Source: Nocardioides sp.
GTDB lineage: Bacteria > Actinomycetota > Actinomycetes > Propionibacteriales > Nocardioidaceae
Reading direction: 5' to 3'
Length of the DNA stretch: 6,238 bases
Assembly (NCBI GenBank): GCA_025965295.1
Contig: JAOPXF010000009.1
Coordinates: 1-6,238 of the forward strand
Under the pieces are notes generated by a model. That model did not search any database. It was not told where the DNA came from and saw only the letters and a list, made by a program, of their open reading frames with translations. The position numbers were made by a program, and so were the translations under genes. This document shows positions 1 through 6,238 of the stretch, in pieces (position 1 is the stretch's first letter; the number at the start of each line of letters is the position of its first letter).

Positions 1-896
1 TGGTCCAACCGCACCTGCGTTCCCTCGCGCACCTGACCCTCACCGACACCACACCGGAGAACCTGGCCGGGCACGACGTCGTCTTCCTGGCGCTGCCGCA
101 CGGCCAGTCGGGCGCCGTGGCGGCCCAGCTGGGGGAGGACACCGTCGTCATCGACTGCGGCGCCGACTTCCGCCTCGCCGACCCGGAGGCATGGGCGCAG
201 TTCTACGGCGGGACGCACGCGGGCACCTGGCCCTACGGCCTGCCCGAGCTGCCCGGCCAGCGCGCGCTGCTGACCGGGGCGACCCGGATCGCCGTGCCCG
301 GCTGCTACCCGACCGTCTCCACGCTCACCCTCGCGCCCGCCGTGGCCGCCGGACTCGTGGAGCCCGATGTCGTGGTCGTGGCCGCCTCCGGCACCAGCGG
401 GGCCGGCAAGGGAGCGAAGACGCACCTGCTCGGCAGCGAGATCATGGGCAACGCCAGCGCCTACGGTGTCGGCGGCACCCACCGGCACACCCCCGAGATC
501 ACCCAGAACCTCTCGACGCTCGTGGAGGGCACGGTCCGGGTCAGCTTCACGCCGTTGCTGGTGCCGATGCCGCGCGGGATCCTGGCCACGTGCTCGGCCC
601 CGCTGTCTCGTGACGTCACGGCCGACGAGGCGTACGACGCCTATGCCAAGGCGTACGCCGACGAGCAGTTCGTGCACCTGCTCCCGCAGGGGCAGTGGCC
701 ACAGACCAAGTCCGTGACCGGTTCCAACGCGGTCCACCTCCAGGTGACGGTCGACCCGGCGGCCCACCGGCTGGTGGCCGTCGGCGCGATCGACAACCTC
801 GCCAAGGGGACCGCGGGCGCCGCGGTCCAGTGCATGAACCTCGCCCTCGGCCTCGACGAGGCCCGGGGCCTCACCTCCGTAGGAGTCGCACCATGA
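1..896 (+). CDS. argC: N-acetyl-gamma-glutamyl-phosphate reductase, 5' end missing
   Basis: ArgC catalyses the NADPH-dependent reduction of N-acetylglutamyl-5-phosphate to N-acetylglutamate semialdehyde, the third step of arginine synthesis in the cytoplasm. The reading frame is already open at the left edge (first full codon at position 3) and runs 297 codons to TGA at 894-896. Against a usual length near 340-350 residues, roughly 45-50 N-terminal residues, including the nucleotide-binding glycine motif, lie outside the window. The visible part begins with a PHLRSL segment, then HDVVFLALPHGQS, typical of the family. The catalytic cysteine is in VPGCYPT (Cys codon 303-305). A GTSGAGKGAK glycine loop follows, then HRHTPEI (480-500), which contains the conserved active-site histidine region. 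The ATG at 117 is internal and not the real start. The stop overlaps the next gene's ATG by four bases (ATGA). The identification is secure. Confidence 0.96.
   Translation, partial: VQPHLRSLAHLTLTDTTPENLAGHDVVFLALPHGQSGAVAAQLGEDTVVIDCGADFRLADPEAWAQFYGGTHAGTWPYGLPELPGQRALLTGATRIAVPGCYPTVSTLTLAPAVAAGLVEPDVVVVAASGTSGAGKGAKTHLLGSEIMGNASAYGVGGTHRHTPEITQNLSTLVEGTVRVSFTPLLVPMPRGILATCSAPLSRDVTADEAYDAYAKAYADEQFVHLLPQGQWPQTKSVTGSNAVHLQVTVDPAAHRLVAVGAIDNLAKGTAGAAVQCMNLALGLDEARGLTSVGVAP
881..885 (+). promoter_or_regulatory. Ribosome binding site for the ACT-domain gene
   Basis: AGGAG lies 7 bases upstream of the ATG at 893, inside the last codons of argC. It decides the start of the ACT gene, because the same frame stays open upstream to 695 with Arg/Pro-rich sequence that is only a shadow of argC. 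Confidence 0.75.
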
Positions 897-1372
897 CCGA
901 CGACAGCGACACCGGCGCCACCACCGAGGTCCTCGGTCTCCCCGAGCCCGGCCCGGCGTACACACTGCAGCAGTTCCCCGAGAAGCTCGCCGTGGTCAAG
1001 CTGCCCCCGGGCTCCGAGATCCCGACCTGGGCCGAGTCCTCGTCGCTGTTCTCGATCACGGCCACGGCGACGGAGACCTCGGTCATCTGCGCGGGCCGCA
1101 GCATCCCGACCAAGGTCATCGGGCAGAAGGGCCTGACCGCCTTCGCCCTGCAGGGCGAGCTCGACCCCACCCAGGCCGGCGTGCTCGTCGCGCTGCTCGA
1201 GCCGCTCGCCGAGGAGCAGATCAGCGTCTTCACCGTCTCGACGCACGACACGAACTGGATCCTGGTGCCGGCGCTCGACGCCGAGCGTGCGGCCGAGGCC
1301 TGGCGACGACGAGGCCACAGCGTCGCTCTCGCCGTCCCCGTCAAACCAGCCAGGAAGAACAAGAAGAAATGA
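893..1372 (+). CDS. Stand-alone ACT-domain protein (ACT_7/COG3603-like) inside the arg operon
   Basis: A 159-residue soluble protein with no signal peptide, membrane segment or catalytic motif. Residues 1-22 look like a flexible acidic lead. Residues 27-66 (LAVVKLPPGSEIPTWA, then SLFSITATATETSVIC) form a first ACT-like half. Residues 84-149 form a second, with GELDPTQAGVLVALLEPLAEEQISVF leading into STHDTNWILV (116-125). That last motif matches the STYDTDYILV-like signature I recall for the ACT_7 (PF13840) family, which includes the ACT domains of the animal arginine sensor CASTOR1. ACT domains usually bind amino acids at domain interfaces. The usual arginine in the TRT stretch of the first half appears here as alanine (A57). 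The tail PARKNKKK is strongly basic. The gene overlaps argC and argJ by ATGA at both ends, so it is coupled to arginine synthesis. An amino-acid-sensing or enzyme-modulating role is inference; family membership is fairly sure, function unknown. Confidence 0.9.
   Translation: MTDDSDTGATTEVLGLPEPGPAYTLQQFPEKLAVVKLPPGSEIPTWAESSSLFSITATATETSVICAGRSIPTKVIGQKGLTAFALQGELDPTQAGVLVALLEPLAEEQISVFTVSTHDTNWILVPALDAERAAEAWRRRGHSVALAVPVKPARKNKKK
1352..1357 (+). promoter_or_regulatory. Probable ribosome binding site for argJ, inside the ACT gene's tail
   Basis: AGGAAG lies 11 bases upstream of the argJ ATG at 1369, at the long end of normal spacing. It is followed by a purine run (AAGAACAAGAAGAA) that also encodes the Lys-rich C-terminus of the ACT protein. 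The start is further supported by the ATGA overlap with the ACT stop. Confidence 0.55.
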
Positions 1373-2520
1373 CCGTCACCACTCCCCGGGGCTTCCGGGC
1401 CGCCGGCGTCGCAGCCGGCCTCAAGTCCACCGGCGCCAAGGACCTCGCGCTCGTCGTCAACGACGGCCCCACCCACGACTCGGCCAGCGTGTTCACCTCG
1501 AACCGCTGCAAGGCGAACCCGGTCCTGTGGAGCCAGGAGGTCGTCAAGGACGGCACCGTCCGCGCGGTCGTCCTCAACTCCGGTGGCGCCAACTGCTACA
1601 CCGGCGCCGAGGGGTTCCAGACCACGCACGCGGTGGCCGAGCAGGTCGCGGACAACCTCGGCATCGGCGCCGGCGACGTCGTGGTCTGCTCCACGGGCCT
1701 GATCGGTCTCGCGAACCCGCGGCAGAACCTCCTCGACGGTGTCGACGCCGCGTACGCCGGGCTGGGCGCCGACGGCGGGAGCGCCGCCGCCGAGGCGATC
1801 ATGACCACCGACTCGGTCAGCAAGCAGGTCGTCGTCGAGGGCGCCGGCTGGACGATCGGCGGGATGGCCAAGGGTGCGGGCATGCTCGCGCCGCAGCTCG
1901 CCACGATGCTCGTCGTCCTCACGACCGACGCCGTCGTGCCGGCCGCGGAGCTCGACCGGGCGCTGCGGGCCGCGACCCGGGTCAGCTTCGACCGCCTCGA
2001 CTCCGACGGGTGCATGTCCACCAACGACACGGTGACCGTGATGGCCTCCGGCGCGAGCGGCATCACCCCGTCGCTGCCCGACTTCACCGAGGCGCTCACC
2101 CAGGCCTGCACCGACCTGGCGATGCAGCTCCTCCGAGACGCCGAGGGCGCCGACCACGAGATCGCGATCACGGTGCTGAACGCCGCAAGCGAGGACGACG
2201 CGGTCGAGGTGGGCCGCAGCGTCGCCCGGAGCAACCTCTTCAAGGCCGCGGTCTTCGGCAACGACCCCAACTGGGGCCGGGTGCTCGCGAGCATGGGCAC
2301 GACCTCGGCGGCCTTCGACCCTGCCGACCTCGACGTGGCCATGAACGGCGTCTGGGTCTGCCGGCAGTCCACCCCCCATGCCGACCCCGCGACCGTCGAC
2401 CTGAAGCCGCGCGAGGTCAGCGTGACGATCGACCTCAAGTCCGGCCCCGAGCGCGCCACCGTCTGGACCAACGACCTCACCACCGCCTACGTCCACGAGA
2501 ACAGCGCGTACTCCTCATGA
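1369..2520 (+). CDS. argJ: Glutamate N-acetyltransferase / ornithine acetyltransferase
   Basis: ArgJ transfers the acetyl group of N-acetylornithine to glutamate, closing the acetyl cycle and releasing ornithine. Some members can also use acetyl-CoA, and the sequence does not tell which type this is. The 383-residue length fits the family. The precursor is expected to cleave itself before the nucleophile Thr179 in KGAGMLAPQLATML (168-181), giving alpha and beta chains. The oxyanion-hole Thr-Gly is in STGLIG (108-113). Further family marks are SGGANCYTG (71-79), GNDPNWGRVLASMG (297-310) and the C-terminal ENSAYSS ending (377-383). One deviation is that the usual EGATK-type motif reads EGADH (259-263). 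The start overlaps the ACT stop by ATGA (1369-1372), and the stop overlaps the argB start in the same way. The protein is complete and the assignment secure. Confidence 0.97.
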   Translation: MTVTTPRGFRAAGVAAGLKSTGAKDLALVVNDGPTHDSASVFTSNRCKANPVLWSQEVVKDGTVRAVVLNSGGANCYTGAEGFQTTHAVAEQVADNLGIGAGDVVVCSTGLIGLANPRQNLLDGVDAAYAGLGADGGSAAAEAIMTTDSVSKQVVVEGAGWTIGGMAKGAGMLAPQLATMLVVLTTDAVVPAAELDRALRAATRVSFDRLDSDGCMSTNDTVTVMASGASGITPSLPDFTEALTQACTDLAMQLLRDAEGADHEIAITVLNAASEDDAVEVGRSVARSNLFKAAVFGNDPNWGRVLASMGTTSAAFDPADLDVAMNGVWVCRQSTPHADPATVDLKPREVSVTIDLKSGPERATVWTNDLTTAYVHENSAYSS

Positions 2521-3430
2521 CCCACTCCGAGATCCAGCCCGCCGACCCGGCCAAGGCCGCGACCCTGGCCGGCGCCCTGCCCTGGCTGAAGCGCTACCAC
2601 GGCAAGATCGTGGTGGTGAAGTACGGCGGCAACGCGATGACCGACGACGTCCTCAAGCGCGCCTTCGCCGAGGACATCGCCTTCCTGCGCTTCGCCGGGT
2701 TCAAGCCGGTCGTCGTGCACGGCGGCGGTCCCCAGATCTCCACGATGCTCGACAAGCTCGGCATCGAGTCGGAGTTCCGCGGCGGGCTGCGGGTGACCAC
2801 CCCGGAGGCGATGGACGTCGTGCGGATGGTCCTGGTCGGCCAGGTCCAGCGCGAGCTGGTCGGGCTGATCAACGAGCACGGCCCGCTGGCCGTCGGCCTG
2901 TCCGGTGAGGACGCCGGACTGTTCACGGCCAAGCAGACCAACACGATCATCGACGGTGAGGAGGTCGACCTCGGGCTCGTCGGCGAGGTGGCCCACGTGC
3001 GCCCCGAGTCCGTGGTCGACCTGATCCAGGCCGGCCGGATCCCGGTCGTCTCCAGCGTCGCCCCCGACCTCAACGGCCAGGTGCACAACGTCAACGCCGA
3101 CACCGCCGCCGCGGCGCTCGCGGTCGCCCTGGGTGCCGAGAAGCTGCTCGTGCTGACCGACGTCGAGGGGCTCTACCGCGACTGGCCGGACAGCGACGAC
3201 GTGATCTACGAGATCAGCCCCGAGTCCCTGAGCGAGCTGATGCCGACCCTCGCGAGCGGCATGGTGCCCAAGATGGGGGCCTGCCTCAAGGCGGTCCAGG
3301 AGGGTGTCCCGCGCGCCACGGTGGTCGACGGTCGCGAGCGGCACGCCGTGCTGCTCGAGCTGTTCACCGACGAGGGCGTCGGCACCCAGGTCCTCCCGGG
3401 GGTCACGACCAAGATCAGGAAGGCGCGGAG

Positions 3431-3434
<4 letters not shown>
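2517..3434 (+). CDS. argB: Acetylglutamate kinase, arginine-sensitive type
   Basis: ArgB phosphorylates N-acetyl-L-glutamate with ATP, usually the controlled step where ArgJ recycles acetyl groups. The 305-residue protein carries the amino acid kinase fold. Key motifs are VVKYGGNAM (33-41, Lys35), the glycine loop HGGGPQI (68-74), NVNADTAA (191-198), TDVEGLY (214-220) and SGMVPKM (247-253, Lys252). A leading helix of about 20 residues before LPWLKRYHGK, together with the C-terminal HAVLLELFTDEGVGT (276-290), matches the signature described for hexameric kinases inhibited by arginine. Feedback inhibition is therefore expected. The ATG overlaps the argJ stop (ATGA 2517-2520). I see no good Shine-Dalgarno sequence just upstream, so translation probably depends on coupling to argJ. 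The frame is open far upstream (to 1287), but that part is a shadow of argJ. Confidence 0.97.
3417..3423 (+). promoter_or_regulatory. Strong ribosome binding site for argD
   Basis: AGGAAGG lies within the last codons of argB, 7 bases before the argD ATG at 3431. It is the best Shine-Dalgarno match in the first half of the window and fixes the argD start. Confidence 0.75.
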
Positions 3435-4647
<1,213 letters not shown>

Positions 4648-4651
<4 letters not shown>

Positions 4652-5592
4652 CCCGCCACTTCCTCCGCGACGACGACCTCTCCCCGGCCCAGCAGACCCG
4701 GGTCCTGGACCTCGCCCTCGCCATGAAGAAGCGCCCGTACGACGCCCTGGACAACCCGGGCCCGCTCGCCGGACCGCGCACCGTCGCGATGATCTTCGAC
4801 AAGCAGACCCTGCGCACCCAGGCGTCGTTCGCGGCCGGGATCGCCGAGCTGGGCGGCCACCCGATGCTCGTCGACGGCACCCTCGCCGGCATCGGCGTGC
4901 GCGAGTCCGTCGAGGACGTGGCCCGAGTCCTGGGCCGGCAGGCGAGCATCATCGTCTGGCGGACCTTCGCGCAGTCCCGCCTCGACGCCATGGCCGAGCA
5001 CTCCGGCGTACCGGTGGTCAACGCGCTGACCGACGACTTCCACCCGTGCCAGCTGCTGGCCGACCTGCTCACGATCCGTGAGCACAAGGGAGACCTGCCC
5101 GGCCTGACCGTGGCCTTCGTCGGTGACGGCGCCTGCAACATGGGCAACTCGTGGCTGCTGGCCGGCGCGACCGCCGGCCTGCACGTCAGGATCAGCTCGC
5201 CCGAGGGCTACGCCCCCGATGCCGCGATGGTCGAGGCCGCGGCCACGATCGCGGCCGGCACCGGTGGGTCGGCGGTGCTGGAGGCCGATCCCCACGCCGC
5301 GGTCGCGGGCGCCGACGTGGTCGTGACCGACACCTGGATCTCGATGGGCAAGGAGGACGAGGCCGCCGAGCGCGCCCACGTCTTCGGCCCCTACTCCCTG
5401 ACGTCCGCGCTGTTCGCGGAGGCGAAGCCCGACGCGATCGCGATGCACTGCCTGCCCGCCTACCGCGGCAAGGAGATCGACGCCGCGGTGATCGACGGGC
5501 CGCGCAGCGTGGTCTGGGACGAGGCGGAGAACCGCCGGCACGCCCAGAAGGCCGTGCTGACCTGGCTGCTCGAGGAGGACCCCGATGAGTGA
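4648..5592 (+). CDS. argF: Ornithine carbamoyltransferase with a variant carbamoyl-phosphate loop
   Basis: ArgF makes citrulline from ornithine and carbamoyl phosphate. It is 314 residues long, usual for the family, starts with GTG and overlaps argD by GTGA. The ornithine-side motifs are conventional: NMGNS (164-168), DTWISMG (228-234) and HCLP (267-270). On the carbamoyl-phosphate side, WRTF (104-107, Arg105) and HPCQLLADL (132-140, His132 and Gln135) are present. The classical STRTR loop, however, reads TLRTQ (54-58) within FDKQTLRTQASF. Arg56 and the following Thr are kept, while the Ser, the first Thr and the last Arg are replaced. A Leu at the second position recalls the SLRTR loop I remember from acetyl- and succinylornithine carbamoyltransferases, but the intact SMG loop and the operon favour ornithine as substrate. 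The stop lies inside the start of argR (8-base overlap). Confidence 0.94.
5573..5578 (+). promoter_or_regulatory. Strong ribosome binding site for argR
   Basis: AGGAGG, a full Shine-Dalgarno match, sits in the last codons of argF, 6 bases before the argR ATG at 5585. It suggests argR can be translated well on its own, not only by coupling. Confidence 0.8.
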
Positions 5593-6112
5593 CGCCTCCC
5601 TGCGCCCGGCGACCAAGAACGCCCGCCACCAGCGCATCGTCGAGCTCGTGACCCACCACGAGGTGCGTTCCCAGGCCGAGCTCGCCGACCTGCTCGCCGA
5701 GGGCGGGGTGCGGGTCACCCAGGCCACGCTCTCCCGCGACCTGGTCGAGCTGGACGCCATCAAGGTGCGCAGCTCCTCCGGGGGCCTGGTCTACGCCGTA
5801 CCCGCCGAGGGCGGTGACCGGCGCCCCGCCGCACCCGGTGAGAGCGCCGCCGGCTCCCAGCGGCTGGCCCGCCTGTGCTCCGAGCTCCTCGTCAGCGCCG
5901 AGGCGAGCGCGAACATGGTCGTGCTGCGCACCCCGCCGGGCGGCGCCCAGTACCTCGCGTCCGCCTTCGACAAGGCCGACCTCCCCGACCTGCTCGGCAC
6001 CATCGCCGGTGACGACACCGTGCTGGTGATCGGGCGCGACCCCGTCGGGGGCGCCGATCTCGCCCGACGATTTCTGGCGCTGGCCGACTCGCACGTCCCG
6101 CCCGTGCCCTGA
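5585..6112 (+). CDS. argR: Arginine repressor ArgR
   Basis: ArgR is the hexameric transcription factor that, with arginine bound, represses the arg genes at ARG boxes. The 175-residue protein has the two expected domains. The N-terminal winged helix-turn-helix spans about 12-72, with SQAELADLL (29-37) and the recognition-helix stretch VTQATLSRDL (44-53). A Gly/Pro/Ala-rich linker covers about 75-90. The C-terminal oligomerisation and arginine-binding domain covers about 91-165. It contains NMVVLRTPPGGAQYLASAFD (110-129) and GTIAGDDTVLVI (138-149), where Asp143 and Asp144 correspond to the arginine-binding pair of E. coli ArgR. The gene overlaps the end of argF by eight bases in another frame, so the repressor is made from the operon it should control. 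No ARG box was recognised inside the window. Assignment is secure. Confidence 0.97.
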   Translation: MSDASLRPATKNARHQRIVELVTHHEVRSQAELADLLAEGGVRVTQATLSRDLVELDAIKVRSSSGGLVYAVPAEGGDRRPAAPGESAAGSQRLARLCSELLVSAEASANMVVLRTPPGGAQYLASAFDKADLPDLLGTIAGDDTVLVIGRDPVGGADLARRFLALADSHVPPVP

Positions 6113-6124
6113 CCCCACTTCCCG

Positions 6125-6147
6125 GTGGTCGAGCCTGTCGAGACCAC
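6125..6147 (+). repeat. Short-form palindromic repeat / hairpin between argR and argG
   Basis: This small hairpin begins 13 bases after the argR stop. GTGGT (6125-6129) pairs with ACCAC (6143-6147) and CGA (6130-6132) with TCG (6138-6140), leaving an AG bulge (6141-6142) and a GCCTG loop (6133-6137). The core 6126-6146 shares its ends, TGGTCGAG and TCGAGACC, with the repeat inside argD, but has a 4-base rather than 21-base centre. No T-run follows, so it is not a standard intrinsic terminator. It could still stabilise message ends or slow read-through into argG; that is inference. Confidence 0.7.
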
Positions 6148-6163
6148 ATCCCAGACGCACCAC

Positions 6164-6170
6164 GAAGGAA
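6164..6170 (+). promoter_or_regulatory. Ribosome binding site for argG
   Basis: GAAGGAA lies 6 bases before the GTG at 6177 and fixes that start. In the 6113-6176 gap I see no convincing -10/-35 pair and no ARG-box-like palindrome, so whether argG has its own promoter is open. Confidence 0.7.
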
Positions 6171-6176
6171 CCACAC

Positions 6177-6238
6177 GTGAGCAAGGTCCTGACCTCCCTC
6201 CCCGTCGGCGAGCGCGTCGGCATCGCCTTCTCCGGAGG
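6177..6238 (+). CDS. argG: Argininosuccinate synthase, N-terminal 20 codons only
   Basis: ArgG joins citrulline and aspartate with ATP to form argininosuccinate, the step after ArgF. Only 20 full codons are visible before the window ends: a GTG start, then SKVLTSLPVGERVGIAFSGG. The final AFSGG is the beginning of the SGGLDTS ATP-binding loop of the N-type pyrophosphatase family. The leader of about 12 residues before it, with LPVGERVGIAFSGG, resembles the E. coli-type ArgG (LPVGQRIGIAFSGG as I recall it). It differs from the shorter form of Mycobacterium and Streptomyces, where the loop follows the start almost directly. The gene is separated from argR by 64 bases, unlike the overlapping genes before it. 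Position after argR fits the usual actinobacterial order, and argH probably follows outside the window. Confidence 0.9.
   Translation, partial: MSKVLTSLPVGERVGIAFSG

Noticed and set aside
871..2496. Long minus-strand open frame (541 codons) opposite the ACT gene and argJ
   Set aside because: It is an effect of high GC with G/C third positions on the coding strand. Its translation is Gly/Arg/Asp/Val-rich low-complexity sequence with no motif, and it spans two well-identified genes.
1287..2516. N-terminal extension of argB in the same open frame
   Set aside because: The extension is Arg-rich shadow sequence under argJ. ArgB homology starts at the ATG at 2517, which also gives the ATGA overlap.
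6125..6147. Intrinsic terminator after argR
   Set aside because: The hairpin is short and bulged and no T-run follows; its match to the argD repeat explains it better.
6113..6176. ARG box or promoter for argG
   Set aside because: I found no palindrome resembling an ARG box apart from the repeat hairpin, and no convincing -35/-10 pair. A motif scan would be needed to exclude a weak site.
5192..6223. Minus-strand open frame (343 codons) covering argR and the gap before argG
   Set aside because: Its composition is Arg/Gly/Pro-rich with no motifs, and it ends antisense to the argG start. There is no Shine-Dalgarno or family support.

Overview
The window is a slice of a high-GC actinobacterial arginine biosynthesis operon, all on the + strand and almost without gaps. 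The order is argC (5' end cut off) – ACT-domain gene – argJ – argB – argD – argF – argR – argG (only the first 20 codons). This is the familiar actinobacterial argCJBDFR-G order with one extra gene between argC and argJ. Strong G/C bias at third codon positions, GTG starts, two TGGTCGAG…TCGAGACC repeats and an E. coli-type ArgG N-terminus together suggest Nocardioides or a close relative. That placement is inference from memory, not a database match.

Layout: positions 1-896 argC; 893-1372 a stand-alone ACT-fold protein resembling the ACT_7/COG3603 family; 1369-2520 argJ; 2517-3434 argB; 3431-4651 argD; 4648-5592 argF; 5585-6112 argR; 6113-6176 a 64-base gap holding a hairpin repeat; 6177 to the end argG. 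Each of the first six junctions is an overlap of stop and start: four ATGA, one GTGA and one of 8 bases. The seven genes from argC to argR therefore look translationally coupled on one message. The only break is before argG.

How the genes work together: ArgJ moves the acetyl group from N-acetylornithine to glutamate. ArgB phosphorylates N-acetylglutamate, ArgC reduces the phosphate to the semialdehyde and ArgD transaminates it to N-acetylornithine. ArgJ then releases ornithine, ArgF carbamoylates it to citrulline, and ArgG condenses citrulline with aspartate. ArgR is the arginine-responsive repressor. ArgB carries the C-terminal signature of arginine-inhibited kinases. The ACT protein has no assigned role; its fold and position make an arginine- or amino-acid-sensing role a reasonable hypothesis.

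The points most worth a second look are the ACT gene inside the operon, a 37-base dispersed repeat read in frame as part of ArgD, a shorter repeat with the same ends before argG, and an altered carbamoyl-phosphate loop in ArgF. The promoter and probable ARG box of the operon would lie upstream of argC, outside the window.
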